From: Mongoliimonas terrestris
GTDB taxonomy: Bacteria; Pseudomonadota; Alphaproteobacteria; Rhizobiales; Pleomorphomonadaceae
DNA: 64,000 nucleotides
Assembly (NCBI RefSeq): GCF_001927285.1
Contig: NZ_MSIG01000004.1
Location: forward strand, 124,001 to 188,000
Direction of reading: 5' to 3'
Shown here: piece by piece, positions 38,139 to 47,626 of the stretch
Position numbering within the stretch: the first letter of the stretch is position 1
Layout of the letters: the number at the start of each line of letters is the position of its first letter
Notes under the pieces: model-generated
The model's input: only the letters and a program-made list of their open reading frames with translations
What the model was told of the DNA's origin: nothing
The model's database searches: none
Position numbers and translations under genes: made by a program

Positions 38139-38281
38139 GGGCAGGTCTCCAGCGGTCAGGTCTCGGGGGGCCGGGAGGCGGTCGACGATCCCGAGGCCGC
38201 GGCCGGAACGGGTCCGGCCGGTGCGCGCGCGGGACCGCCGGCCCGGCGGCAGGCCGGGGGCGATGTCGGCCGGGGCGATGG

Positions 38282-38953
38282 TCAGGACGCGGCGCCTTCG
38301 GTGCGGCGCCGGTAGGCGATCAGGTCGGCGATGGTGCCGATCTTCAGCCGGTGATGCCAGGCGAAGGCCATCAGCTCCGGCAGGCGGGCCATGGTGCCGT
38401 CCTCGTTCATGATCTCGCAGATGACGCCGGCGGGCGCGCGTCCGGCGAGCCGAGCGAGGTCCACGGCCGCCTCGGTGTGGCCGGGGCGCTCCAGGACGCC
38501 GCCGTCGCGGGCGGCGAGCGGGAAGACGTGGCCGGGCACCACGATGTCGGCCGGACCGTAGGCCGGGTCGATGGCGACCGCCACCGTATGGGCCCGATCG
38601 GCGGCCGAGATGCCGGTGGTGACGCCCTCGCGGGCCTCGATCGACATGGTGAAGGCCGTCTCGAACCGGTGCGTCGGACCGTGCCGCATCATCGGCACGC
38701 CGAGGGCGTCGATGCGCGCGCGGGTGAGCGACAGGCAGATCAGGCCGCAGGCGTTGCGCGCCATGAAGGCGATCACCTCGGGGGTGGCACAGTCGGCCGG
38801 GATGATCAGGTCGCCTTCGTTCTCCCGGTCGTCGTCGTCGACCAGGATCACCATCCGGCCCGCGCGGGCCTCCGCGATGATCTCCTCGGCGGACGAGAGC
38901 GGGGCGAGCGGAACCTCGGGCACGTAGTCGGCGCGGCGGGCGAAGCTGTTCAT
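38282..38953 (-). CDS. ribB: 3,4-dihydroxy-2-butanone-4-phosphate synthase
   Basis: Makes the four-carbon riboflavin precursor from ribulose-5-phosphate. Stand-alone RibB domain of 223 aa with [43 protein letters not shown] and [23 protein letters not shown]. No GTP cyclohydrolase II domain is fused and no other rib genes are near, so this is probably an extra copy tuned to the flavin demand of the surrounding monooxygenase genes. The ATG at 38953 has GAGG upstream. No FMN riboswitch pattern is visible in the 167 bp upstream. Confidence 0.95.
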   Translation of the reverse strand: MNSFARRADYVPEVPLAPLSSAEEIIAEARAGRMVILVDDDDRENEGDLIIPADCATPEVIAFMARNACGLICLSLTRARIDALGVPMMRHGPTHRFETAFTMSIEAREGVTTGISAADRAHTVAVAIDPAYGPADIVVPGHVFPLAARDGGVLERPGHTEAAVDLARLAGRAPAGVICEIMNEDGTMARLPELMAFAWHHRLKIGTIADLIAYRRRTEGAAS

Positions 38954-39120
38954 CGAAACCTCGGCATGCTCGTGACCGGGGGTGGCCGTCCCGGTCGGGT
39001 CATCGATCTGGATATCGGGGCCGGGGGAGGCCGGCGGATGGACCGCCGGGACACCCGGACCGTGGCCGGCGCCGGCCGGCGGGGCGCCAGTCGGCGCTGG
39101 CCCGGCCGGGGCCGGCGCGC

Positions 39121-39663
39121 TCAAGCGACGCGGTGGAACTTGCGGGAGAAGTAGACGAGCCCTTCCGGCACGCCGCCGTCCTCCACGGCGAGAACCTCGC
39201 AGAAGAGCACGTCGTGGGTGCCGATCTCGGCGACCTCGACCACCCGGCAGTCGAACGACACGGTGGCGCCGACGAGCACCGGCGAGCCGGTGGAGAGGGT
39301 CTTCCACTCGCCGGCGGCGAAGCGCGCGGCCATGTCCTTGTTGCCGCCGGCGCCGGCGAACAGCATGGAGAGGTCCTCGTGCGGGCCGGCGACGGTGTTG
39401 ACGCACAGCACCTTGCTGTCGCGGATCACCGAGCGGGACTGGGCGGTCTTGTTGATGCAGACGAGCAGCGTCGGCGGGCTGTCGGTGACGCTGGTCACGG
39501 CGGAGGCGGTGAAGCCGACCGGGCCGTCCGGACCCGTGCTGGTGATGATGTTCACGGCCGCGGCCAGCTTGGACATGCCGTTCCGATAGGCCTGGCGGTC
39601 CACCGGCTCGACCGGAATGTCGAGCGGCTCGGCCGGGGTGGCGATGGTGGCGGAGTAGGTCAC
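39121..39663 (-). CDS. Flavin reductase family protein 2
   Basis: Second HpaC/NtaB-type FMN reductase, 180 aa, GTG start with AGGAGAG 9 bp upstream. Motifs: [73 protein letters not shown] and [10 protein letters not shown]. It is closer to the classical NtaB/HpaC sequence than reductase 1. Same strand, 276 bp downstream of LLM copy 2. Two reductases for three oxygenases suggest different flavin or partner preferences. Confidence 0.92.
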   Translation of the reverse strand: MTYSATIATPAEPLDIPVEPVDRQAYRNGMSKLAAAVNIITSTGPDGPVGFTASAVTSVTDSPPTLLVCINKTAQSRSVIRDSKVLCVNTVAGPHEDLSMLFAGAGGNKDMAARFAAGEWKTLSTGSPVLVGATVSFDCRVVEVAEIGTHDVLFCEVLAVEDGGVPEGLVYFSRKFHRVA

Positions 39664-39939
39664 GAAGGCTCTCCTGGCGAAACGGGAACCCGGCGAGCCG
39701 GGCTCCGGCGGAACGATCGCCCTGCTGGACCGGGCGGCGGGATTGGCCCGGCGCCGGTGACGGGGCGCGGGGAGGGATGGGTGGGGAAGCGACGCCGGAT
39801 CCGGCCGCCTCTCAACTCGGGCGACCCGATCGGCGGGTGCCGACCGGGTCTCGTCATGCAAGGTTCCGTCCAACCGCCTGGACCGCGGCGGCAACGGGGT
39901 GGTGCGGGCGCCGCCCGGGGGGCGGCGCCGGTCGCCGGC

Positions 39940-41247
39940 TCAGAATTCGCGCAGCACTTCGCGCAGCGTGCTGCCCTTGTACTCGGTGCGCACCCGGCCG
40001 CGCCGCTGCAGGGCCGGCACGAGGCCCTCGCAGATCTCGTTGATGTACTGGCGGCTGATGATGGTGGTGAACGGCCGGGTGATGAGGAAGCCGTCGCCGC
40101 CGATGGCGTCGGCAATCTCGCCCATGCGGTCCGCCACCTGGTCGGGCGTGCCGACGAGGCCGTCGAGGCCGCGCGACACCTGCTCGATGCAGAGCTCGCG
40201 GAGCGTCTTGCCGCTGCCCCACTGGGCGAAGGCGTCGAGGGAGCCCTGCTCGCCGTTGGTGGTGAGCTTCGGCAGTTCGGCGTCCAGATCGAACTTGGAG
40301 AAGTCGATGTCGGTGATGGACGAGATGGAGGCGAGCACCTTCTCCAGATAGTCCGGCGCGGTGTGGATCCGCTCGAACTTGGCCTTCGCCTCGGCCTCGG
40401 TCTCGCCGAGGATCGGGGCGACCAGGAAGAGGATCTTGATGTCGTCCGGGTTGCGGCCGGCGGCGGCGGCGCGGGCCCGCACGTCGTCGCGATAGGCCTT
40501 GCACCATTCGATGCCGGAGGCCGGCGCGATGATGCTGTCGGCTGTCTCGGCGGCGAACTGGCGGCCGCGGGGCGAGCCGCCGGCCTGCACGTACACAGGC
40601 TCGCCCTGAGGCGAGGGTGCCGTGTTGAGCGGGCCGCGGCACTGGAAGTAGGTGCCCTTGAAGTTGATCGGCTTGACCTTGGTGTGGTCCGCGTAGGTGT
40701 TGGTCTCGCGGTTCAGCACCACCGCGTCCGGCTCCCAGGAGTTCCAGAGCTGCTTGCAGAGGGCCACGAACTCGTCGGCCATGTCGTAGCGGGCCTGGCG
40801 GGGCGGCAGCTCGTCCATGCCGAAGTTCCGCGCGGCGAGGTTTTCGCCGCTGGTCACGATGTTCCAGCCGAACCGGCCCTTGCAGATGTGGTCGAGCGTG
40901 GAGCAGAGCCGGGCCAGCATGAAGGGCGGGTAGGACATGGTCGACATAGTGGCGACCACGCCCATGTTCCGCGTGTTGGCGCCGAGGAGCGCGGCGAGCG
41001 GCGCCGGATCGTGCTTCGGGCCCATGATGGCGTGCTTGAGGTAGGCCTCCGTCGAATGCCCGTAGGCATCCGAGATCATGAGGGTGTCCTCCAGCATGAT
41101 GTAGTCGAAGCAGGCGCGCTCCATGGCCTGGGCGAAGTCGATGAAGAACTGGCCGTCCCAGGGTTCGCCGCCGTTGGCGAAGGGCTTGTTCCACTCGTCG
41201 GGCGTGAAGTTGGTGAACCAGCCGAGGTGAAAGCGCGTGGGCGCCAT
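39940..41247 (-). CDS. LLM-class flavin-dependent monooxygenase, copy 2
   Basis: Protein of 435 aa of the NtaA/SnaA/DszA family: FHLGWFTNFTPDEWN start, ERACFDYIMLEDTLM, KGRFGWNIVTSGENLAARNFGMDELPPRQARYDMADE, VQAGGSPRGRQFAAETADSII and ICEGLVPALQRRGRVRTEY. Very similar along its whole length to the adjacent copy 3, so they arose by tandem duplication. Start at 41247 (AAGGAAG upstream). FMNH2 would come from the reductases downstream. Substrate unknown; relatives act on aminopolycarboxylates, organosulfur compounds and N-heterocycles. Confidence 0.92.
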   Translation of the reverse strand: MAPTRFHLGWFTNFTPDEWNKPFANGGEPWDGQFFIDFAQAMERACFDYIMLEDTLMISDAYGHSTEAYLKHAIMGPKHDPAPLAALLGANTRNMGVVATMSTMSYPPFMLARLCSTLDHICKGRFGWNIVTSGENLAARNFGMDELPPRQARYDMADEFVALCKQLWNSWEPDAVVLNRETNTYADHTKVKPINFKGTYFQCRGPLNTAPSPQGEPVYVQAGGSPRGRQFAAETADSIIAPASGIEWCKAYRDDVRARAAAAGRNPDDIKILFLVAPILGETEAEAKAKFERIHTAPDYLEKVLASISSITDIDFSKFDLDAELPKLTTNGEQGSLDAFAQWGSGKTLRELCIEQVSRGLDGLVGTPDQVADRMGEIADAIGGDGFLITRPFTTIISRQYINEICEGLVPALQRRGRVRTEYKGSTLREVLREF

Positions 41248-41340
41248 GGGAAGCTTCCTTCTCGAAGTGGCCCGCGGTGGTCGGGCTCGCATGTCATGTC
41301 GGGTCGGTCGGGAACGGGGGCGCGGCGCGCCGCCCGTCGA

Positions 41341-42642
41341 TCAGAATTCGCGCATGGTCTCGCGCAGGGTCGACTTGGTGTAGGTCGTCCGCGTCAGGCC
41401 GCGCCGCTGCAGGGCCGGAACGAGGCCTTCGCAGATCTGGTTGATGTACTGGCGGTTCACCTTCTGGAACGGCGAGGAGATCAGGAAGCCGTCGCCGCCG
41501 ACCTGCTCCATCACGTCGCCGAGGCGCTCGGCGACCGAGTCGGGCGTGCCGATCACGCCGTCGAGGCCGCGGGTGGCCCGGTCCTTGACGAGCTGGCGGA
41601 GCGTCTTGCCCTTGCCCCACTGGGCGAAGGCGTCGAGCGAGCCCTGCTCGCCGTTGGTGGTGAGACGCGGCAGCTCGGCGTCGAGGTCGAACTTGGAGAA
41701 GTCGATGTCGGTGACCGAGGAGATCGAGGCGAGCGTCATCTCGATGTAGGTGTCGGAGTTGAAGTAGCGGTCGTGCCGGTCCTTCGCCTCGTCCATGGTC
41801 TCGGCCAGGATGGGCTGGACGATGAAGAAGACCTTCACGTCGTCCGGATTGCGGCCCGCGCCCTCGGCCCGGCGGCGGATGTCGTCGCGGAACTCCTTCA
41901 TGGCCGGGATGCCGGTGGCGGCCACGATGATCGAGTCGGCGGTCTCGGCGGCGAACTGGCGGCCGCGGGGCGAGCCGCCAGCCTGTACGAAGGCCGGGCG
42001 GCCCTGCGGCATCGGCGTGGTGTTGAGCGGGCCGCGCACCTTGAAGTACTTGCCTTCATGGTTGATCGGCTTGACCTTGGTGTAGTCCGCGTAGGTGTTG
42101 GTGGCCTGGTCGCGCACCACGGCACCCGGCTCCCAGCTCGACCAGAGCTTCAGGCAGAGCTGGACGTATTCGTCCGCCATCTCGTAGCGGACCTCGCGCG
42201 GGGGCAGATGATCCATGCCGAAGTTCTGGGCGGCGAGGTCCTCGCCGCTCGTCACGATGTTCCAGCCGAACCGGCCCTTGCAGATGTGGTCGAGGGTGGC
42301 GCAGAGGCGGGCCAGCATGAAGGGCGGGTAGCCGAGCGTCGACATGGTGGCGACGACGCCGATCTTGGAGGTCTTCTGACCGATCAGGGCGGCGAGCGGC
42401 GCCGGGTCGCCCTTCGGGCCCATCAGGGCGTACTTCAGGTACGCCTCGCTGGATTCGCCGTAGGCCTCCGACATCATCAGCGTGTCTTCGATCATGATGA
42501 AGTCGAAGCCGGCCCGCTCCATGGAGAGCGCCATGTCCACGTAGAAGGACCCGTCCCACGGCTTGCCGCCGGCGGAATAGGTGGTGTTCCAATCGTCCAC
42601 GGCGAAATTCATGAACCAGGCGAGGTGAAACGGCTTCGGCAT
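41341..42642 (-). CDS. LLM-class flavin-dependent monooxygenase, copy 3
   Basis: Protein of 433 aa, near-colinear with copy 2 (shared FHLxWFxNF, IMxEDTLMxS, MSTxxYPPFMLARLC, KGRFGWNIVTSGE, QAGGSPRGRQFAAETADSII). First gene of the leftward set, 93 bp before copy 2 and divergent from a LysR gene 411 bp away, which probably controls it. The start MPKPFHLAWF at 42642 has GGGGA upstream. Differences between copies cluster between about residues 215 and 330, the usual substrate-cap region. Confidence 0.92.
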   Translation of the reverse strand: MPKPFHLAWFMNFAVDDWNTTYSAGGKPWDGSFYVDMALSMERAGFDFIMIEDTLMMSEAYGESSEAYLKYALMGPKGDPAPLAALIGQKTSKIGVVATMSTLGYPPFMLARLCATLDHICKGRFGWNIVTSGEDLAAQNFGMDHLPPREVRYEMADEYVQLCLKLWSSWEPGAVVRDQATNTYADYTKVKPINHEGKYFKVRGPLNTTPMPQGRPAFVQAGGSPRGRQFAAETADSIIVAATGIPAMKEFRDDIRRRAEGAGRNPDDVKVFFIVQPILAETMDEAKDRHDRYFNSDTYIEMTLASISSVTDIDFSKFDLDAELPRLTTNGEQGSLDAFAQWGKGKTLRQLVKDRATRGLDGVIGTPDSVAERLGDVMEQVGGDGFLISSPFQKVNRQYINQICEGLVPALQRRGLTRTTYTKSTLRETMREF

Positions 42643-42896
42643 GGCAGGTCCCCAGCAATCGACGGGCGAGCGGGAAGCCTTCGAGGGTGAAGGCTTCGCG
42701 GGGGCGGTCGGCGCTCCGTCGGCCGGCCGAACCCGGTGCTCCGGTTCGTGAGGGGAAGTGAACCGCAACGGTCGGGGGCGAACCATCTGGAAAGCGGGAA
42801 GCGCCGATCCGCGGAACGACAGATGACCCTTTAGGCAGATGCCCTGTTTTTCGGTCGCATTCTGGGCAGATCGTCCGACGGCCTACGGGACTTCCG

Positions 42897-42950
42897 GTAT
42901 GCCGCATTGCAGGAAAGCCATACTGCGGCGCGAATTAAGTGGCGACTTAA
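42897..42950. promoter_or_regulatory. Candidate LysR operator region
   Basis: Perfect dyad TTAAGT-GGCG-ACTTAA at 42935-42950. Just upstream are interleaved inverted pairs GTATG/CATAC (42897-42901, 42919-42923) and GCCGCA/TGCGGC (42901-42906, 42924-42929). All lie in the 411-bp divergent gap 42643-43053 between LLM copy 3 and the LysR gene, where an autoregulated LysR site is expected. Nothing else is seen in the gap. Confidence 0.5.
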
Positions 42951-43053
42951 GAGGTTGTCCGGATTGACTCCATGTCGCGGGCGCCCTGGCACGAAGGTTG
43001 CGATGCTGTTTTTTCGAACACGCGAAGGCCTTGCCCGGAGGGATCGGACCGCC

Positions 43054-44076
43054 ATGTCGAACCTCAGCCAGATCTATGACGTCGATCTGAAGCTTCTCCG
43101 CTGCTTCTGCACCATTGTGGAGGAGGGCAGTTTCACTGCCGCACAGGCGACACTCAATTTGTCGCAGTCCATGCTGAGCGAATACCTGAAGTCGCTGGAG
43201 ATCCGTCTCGGGACCCGGCTCTGCCAGCGCGGGCCGAAGGGGTTCAAGCTGTTCCGCGAAGGCGAGGTGGTCTACCAGGCCGCCAAGGAGCTGTTCGCCT
43301 CCATTGAAACGTTCAAGCAGCGCGCCTCCAACATCAACGAGGGAACGATCTACGAGCTCTCCCTCGGTATCCAGGACGGCATCGTGGACAATCCGAAGTG
43401 CCGCATCGCCGACGCGATGGAGCGCTTCTCCGAATATTATCCGAACGTGCGCTTCAAGGTGGAGATCATGCTGGGCTTCCAGATGATCGGCCGGGTGGCG
43501 GACGGGCTGATCCACGTGGGCATCGGCCTCATCAACGACCAGTTCCACCAGCTTTCCTTCGAACATCTCTACGACGAGCACGCCTGGATCTGCTGCGCGC
43601 CGAAGCATCCGCTGTTTCATGTGGCGGACGAGGACCTGACGCGCGAGATGATCGAGACGGCCACCTACTGCCACCGCGGCCATCTGGAGTATTTCCATCC
43701 GGAGCGGGTGCGCCAGTCGGAGACGCGCGGCGACATCGGCCACGGCGCCCAGGCCCATCTGGCGCTGATCCTCTCCGGCCGCAACATCGGCTACCTGCCG
43801 AGCCACATGGCGGAGCGCTACGTGGAACAGGGGCTTTTGCGCGTGCTGCGCTCGGACATGACGCATCTGGTCAACCCGATCACCGCCATCACGGGGCCGA
43901 GCTCCAGTGATTTCAAGCTCGCCCGCCGCTTCGTCGATTGCCTGATCGACCTGCACATGGAGGCCGCGGCCGATCCCAACGTCTCCACCCTGGCGGCCGC
44001 CCGCATGAAGACGCCGCGGCCGGCGGCGCGGAGCGAGGAACGGGACACGTTCGACATCAAGTGCTCGGCACGCTGA
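43054..44076 (+). CDS. LysR-family transcriptional regulator
   Basis: Protein of 340 aa. N-terminal winged helix-turn-helix at about 8-68 (DLKLLRCFCTIVEEGSFTAA, LNLSQSMLSEYLKSLEIRLGTRLCQRG), then a periplasmic-binding-protein-like effector domain at about 95-310. GGAGGGA lies 10 bp before the ATG at 43054; earlier in-frame starts have no ribosome site. The C-terminal ~30 residues are a poorly conserved tail. Divergent from the LLM/ribB set, so the probable regulator of it; the effector is unknown. Confidence 0.92.
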   Translation: MSNLSQIYDVDLKLLRCFCTIVEEGSFTAAQATLNLSQSMLSEYLKSLEIRLGTRLCQRGPKGFKLFREGEVVYQAAKELFASIETFKQRASNINEGTIYELSLGIQDGIVDNPKCRIADAMERFSEYYPNVRFKVEIMLGFQMIGRVADGLIHVGIGLINDQFHQLSFEHLYDEHAWICCAPKHPLFHVADEDLTREMIETATYCHRGHLEYFHPERVRQSETRGDIGHGAQAHLALILSGRNIGYLPSHMAERYVEQGLLRVLRSDMTHLVNPITAITGPSSSDFKLARRFVDCLIDLHMEAAADPNVSTLAAARMKTPRPAARSEERDTFDIKCSAR

Positions 44077-44315
44077 CGGGTCGTCACACGGCCAGAATGA
44101 CGCCGGGCGCGGTCAGGCGCGGCCGGACGTGCGCGTCGTCTTCGGCAGGTCGGGCCCGGTGCGAGAAGCGCTGCGGGCACGGGATGCCGGCCTGATATCA
44201 AGCTCGCAAAGTCCTGCCCTGTCGGGGCTTTGCGACCGCAGGCAAGCCCGACCGGTGAGGCCGTGACGCGCGGGATGGTCGGCCGAATCCGGACTTCAAG
44301 AGCGAGGCGGTAGGC

Positions 44316-45569
44316 CTAGACGTCGTCCACCGTCCCGAACGGGCGGGCGAGGATGCCGTGGGGGCGGTCCGGGAGCGGGCGGGCGGGCCAACGGCGGATC
44401 GCCGCAAGGGCCGGGGCGGTGGCGGACAACGATGTCCGGGTCAGCGCCTGGGCGCTTCGGCCAAGCCCGGCGAGCCGCGCCCGGACGGCGGGGCCGAGCC
44501 GGTGCCGCCGCGCGCGGCCGCTCTCGCCCGGCAGGGGCACCTGGATCGCGGCGTTGCGGCGCATGGTGTAGACGGTCGCCACGATGATGATCCCCGAGCC
44601 GATCAGGGTGGAGACGTCCGGCACCTCGGCGAAGAGGAAATAGCCGAACACCACCGCGAAGAGGAGCCGGGTGAACTCCAGGGGCGCCATGGCGGCCGCC
44701 TCGCCGATCTGCGAGGCGCGGGTGAAGAGCCATTGCGCGCAGGTGGAAATGGCCCCGATGACGATCAGGATCGCCCATTCGCCGGGCGTCGGCGGCACCC
44801 ACCAGACGATGGTGGGGATGAGATAGGCCGGCACCAGAACCAGGGTCTGGTAGATCAGGATGGTGGCGGTGGATTCCTGGCGGGCCATCATGCGGATGGT
44901 GATGGTGCCGCCGCAGACGAGCAGCGCCGCCATGATGGCCATGATGCCGAAGGCGTTCAGCCCCTCGCCGGTCGGCTTCAGGATGACGAGCACGCCGATG
45001 AAGCCGACCGCCGTCGCCAGCCAGCGGCGGGCGTCCACCTTCTCCTTCAGGATGACCACCGCCAGGATGGTCATGAACACCACCTGGCTGAAGCCGAGGG
45101 CGGTCATTTCGGCGAACGGCATGTTGACGAGGGCGACGAAGAAGCAGAGCTGCGAGGCGAGCGAGAAGGCGCCGCGGGCGAGCTGGAGCTTCAGGTGGTT
45201 GGTCCTGAGCGTGCCGCGGATGTCGCCGAGGAAGAGCGGCACCAGGAAGAGCGACAGGATCACCTGGCGCAGGAACAGGATCTGGGTGACCGGCAGGCGG
45301 TCGCCGACGAGCTTGATGCCGGCGAGCATGATGCAGAAGAGCACGATGGACGTGACCATCAGCACCGAGCCCTGCAGGTTCGGCGAGGCCATCAGGAAGC
45401 GGCCGGTGCCGCGCTGCTTCAGGGCGGTGAGGTCGGCGAGCCGGTAGGTGCGGATGCGGCGACGGCCGGCCGCCGCCGGGGTCAGCGCGGAGGCGGTGGT
45501 GGGGAGCACATTCTCCGGACCCGCATCGGCTTCGGCGGGCGCTCCGGCGCGAGCGAGCGGCGCGTTCAT
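44316..45569 (-). CDS. EamA/DMT-family transporter with N- and C-terminal extensions
   Basis: Ten-helix drug/metabolite-type transporter of 417 aa. The two EamA repeats lie at about 65-195 (GSVLMVTSIVLFCIMLAGIKL...AVVILKEKVDARRW) and 205-335 (CAQWLFTRASQIGEAAAMAPLEFTRLLFAVVFGYFLFAE). A ~60-aa polar N-terminus and ~75-aa basic C-terminus are beyond the usual ~300 aa. Its start overlaps the MATE stop (ATGA). DMT members export metabolites or import flavins (RibN type); with flavin genes nearby either is possible. Confidence 0.9.
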   Translation of the reverse strand: MNAPLARAGAPAEADAGPENVLPTTASALTPAAAGRRRIRTYRLADLTALKQRGTGRFLMASPNLQGSVLMVTSIVLFCIMLAGIKLVGDRLPVTQILFLRQVILSLFLVPLFLGDIRGTLRTNHLKLQLARGAFSLASQLCFFVALVNMPFAEMTALGFSQVVFMTILAVVILKEKVDARRWLATAVGFIGVLVILKPTGEGLNAFGIMAIMAALLVCGGTITIRMMARQESTATILIYQTLVLVPAYLIPTIVWWVPPTPGEWAILIVIGAISTCAQWLFTRASQIGEAAAMAPLEFTRLLFAVVFGYFLFAEVPDVSTLIGSGIIIVATVYTMRRNAAIQVPLPGESGRARRHRLGPAVRARLAGLGRSAQALTRTSLSATAPALAAIRRWPARPLPDRPHGILARPFGTVDDV

Positions 45570-47080
45570 GCGTGGTCGATGCCCACCGGCGCCGGGGTGA
45601 CGACGGCCGGCCGGAGCCGGCGGCGCGGCGGCGGCATGCGCCCCTCGGCGGCCTCGCGGCTCAGCCACGAATAGCGCCAGATGGTGCCGGCGCCGATGCC
45701 GGTGAGGCCGGCGATCAGCCCCCACCAGAGCGCCGGGGCGCCGAGGTCGGCCCAGAACATCAGGCCGTAGCCGATCGGAAAGCCCAGGCACCAGTAGCTG
45801 ACGGTGACGAGCCCGAGGGTGAAGGTGTTGTCCGCAAGGCCGCGCTGCAGGCCCATGCCGACCCCGTAGAAGCCGTCGGCGAGCACGTAGATGGCGCAGA
45901 GCGGGATGAGCGACAGGGCGAAGGCGAGGATCTCGGCGTTCTCCGGCGCCTGCAGGTCGATGAAGAGACCGATGAAGCTCTCCGGCGTGACGTAGATGAC
46001 GGTGGCGGCGACCGCCATGCCGGCCATGCCGAGCACGAAGGCCACGTAGCCGGCGGTGGCGGCGTCGTCGAACGCCTTGGCGCCGCGCCGGTAGCTGATG
46101 CGCAGCGCCGCCGCGTCGCCGCAGGAGGCGGCGAGCACGTAGCAGATGGTGCCGAAGTTGTGGACGATCTGGTGCGCGGCGAGCGCCACGGCGCCGAGCT
46201 GGCCGACGAGCAGCGTCATGGCGAGGAAGAAGAGGCCGTCCACGGTCATCTGCAGGCCGATCGGCAGGCCGGGCCGCATGATCTCGCCGAGGGTGGCAAG
46301 GCTTGGCCGGGCGAGCGGGATCTGCCGGCGGAAGCGGGTGCAGTGGACCGTCGCCAGCATGGCGAGGGCGCTCAGCGTCATGGCGATGACCATGGCGGTC
46401 GGGATGCCGTGCCAGCCGAGGGCCGGCAGGCCCATCTCGCCGCCGACCAGCGCCCAGGCGAGGCCGGCGTAGAGGAGGAGCGACAGCGGCGTCAGCAGGT
46501 AGAGCACCCGGGCAAGCCCGAACGCCGGCAGGACGCTCCGCATCAGGCCGAGGCGGATGAGGTTGGCCGGCTCGGCCCAGCGCATGATCTCCAGGCAGTC
46601 GCGGGTCTGGGCGACCACGTCGGGCGGCTGGTCGAGGGCGATCAGCACGTGGTGGCCGAAGCTGAACCAGGTGAAGGAGACGACCGAGAGCACGCCGGAG
46701 AGATAGAGGCCGTTCCAGTAGAGGCCGGGGATGCGGTCCGTCTCGCGGGCGCCCTGCGCCTCGGCCACCAGCACGCCGACGCAGAGGAGGATGCCGGCCA
46801 CCACGTGGGTGCTAAGCCCCATCCGCAGCGACAGGCCGCCGGCCGCCAGGGCCTCGGGCGCCAAGCCCCCGAACAGCATCAGCGTGGCGGTCATCATGGC
46901 GAGGTAGGAGAGGTGGCCCATGGAGATGGGCGCGGCCAGTCGCAGCGTGTCGGCCGCGTGGGTGAGATAGGGCTCGCGCGGGGTCGACTGGACGGTGCGA
47001 CGCGGCCCGGGCTGCGGTGCGGCGGGGGCGAAGGCGGTAGGCACGACCGCGGTGGGGGCGGGGATGTCGCTCGGGGGCAT
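45566..47080 (-). CDS. MATE-family efflux transporter
   Basis: Protein of 504 aa with about 12 hydrophobic helices arranged as two similar halves, MATE (NorM-like) family: LRLAAPISMGHLSYLAMMTATLMLFGGL, LGEIMRPGLPIGLQMTVDGLFFLAMTLLVGQLG, AAHQIVHNFGTICY. Expected to export a drug or metabolite against Na+ or H+. First gene of a two-gene operon with the DMT transporter. It may remove pathway products of the neighbouring oxygenases; that is inference. Confidence 0.93.
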   Translation of the reverse strand: MPPSDIPAPTAVVPTAFAPAAPQPGPRRTVQSTPREPYLTHAADTLRLAAPISMGHLSYLAMMTATLMLFGGLAPEALAAGGLSLRMGLSTHVVAGILLCVGVLVAEAQGARETDRIPGLYWNGLYLSGVLSVVSFTWFSFGHHVLIALDQPPDVVAQTRDCLEIMRWAEPANLIRLGLMRSVLPAFGLARVLYLLTPLSLLLYAGLAWALVGGEMGLPALGWHGIPTAMVIAMTLSALAMLATVHCTRFRRQIPLARPSLATLGEIMRPGLPIGLQMTVDGLFFLAMTLLVGQLGAVALAAHQIVHNFGTICYVLAASCGDAAALRISYRRGAKAFDDAATAGYVAFVLGMAGMAVAATVIYVTPESFIGLFIDLQAPENAEILAFALSLIPLCAIYVLADGFYGVGMGLQRGLADNTFTLGLVTVSYWCLGFPIGYGLMFWADLGAPALWWGLIAGLTGIGAGTIWRYSWLSREAAEGRMPPPRRRLRPAVVTPAPVGIDHA

Positions 47081-47626
47081 GGCACTCGGGTAGGCGGAGC
47101 CGGCCGGACGGACCCTGCCCGGTGGCGGTGTGGCGGCGAACGGTCGATGGCGCGGATTGCCGGGGCGGATGCCGCCGGCCGTCGGGCAAAGCCGCCGATG
47201 GCCGGTCGCGGCTCGTGAAAAGCAGCGTCAATCCAAGACCTTGCCTGAAACTAGCCGGTCGGCGACGGCCGACACCATCTTCAAACGGCCAAGCGCGATC
47301 CACCTCGGCCCGACCCATCGTTGCCCGGACCTCAGGCAGCCCGCCGCTTTCGGCGGCACCCGGTGGTTCCGATCGGAGGCGATACGCCCGTTCCGCAGGC
47401 CGGCTTCCGGAGAAACCCTGACGTCCGGCGGAGCCGGCCTCACCCTTTGCGGACATGGAATGAGTCTTGCTCGCCTTCCGGCGACGAAACGGCGGCCGCG
47501 ATTCGACGGGCGCCGAGGAGAGGCGGTTGTCCGGCGCGCCCGCGCCGCATGCGCCGGCTCGACAACAATGCCCGCCGCCCGCGCGGGAATGCCCGCCGCC
47601 CGCGCGGGCCATCAGGGGAGGAGACG
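47081..47626. other. Divergent gap MATE / LLM copy 4 with a 21-bp tandem duplication
   Basis: No credible gene in this 546-bp space. At 47567-47587 and 47588-47608 is a perfect direct repeat of aatgcccgccgcccgcgcggg, ending just before the aggggaggag ribosome site of the next gene. Promoters are presumably within 47220-47300, where the composition is less GC-rich. Confidence 0.6.

Noticed and set aside
38954..39120. FMN riboswitch upstream of ribB
   Set aside because: None of the conserved RFN blocks is visible in the 167 bp upstream on the minus strand.
39133..42690. A 1185-codon open frame on the plus strand
   Set aside because: It is antisense to two clear LLM oxygenases and a flavin reductase; its product is low-complexity Arg/Gly/Val-rich. 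High GC keeps antisense frames open.
47122..47443. Short frames between the MATE and LLM copy 4 genes
   Set aside because: No ribosome sites, low-complexity Arg/Pro/Gly products and no recognisable family.
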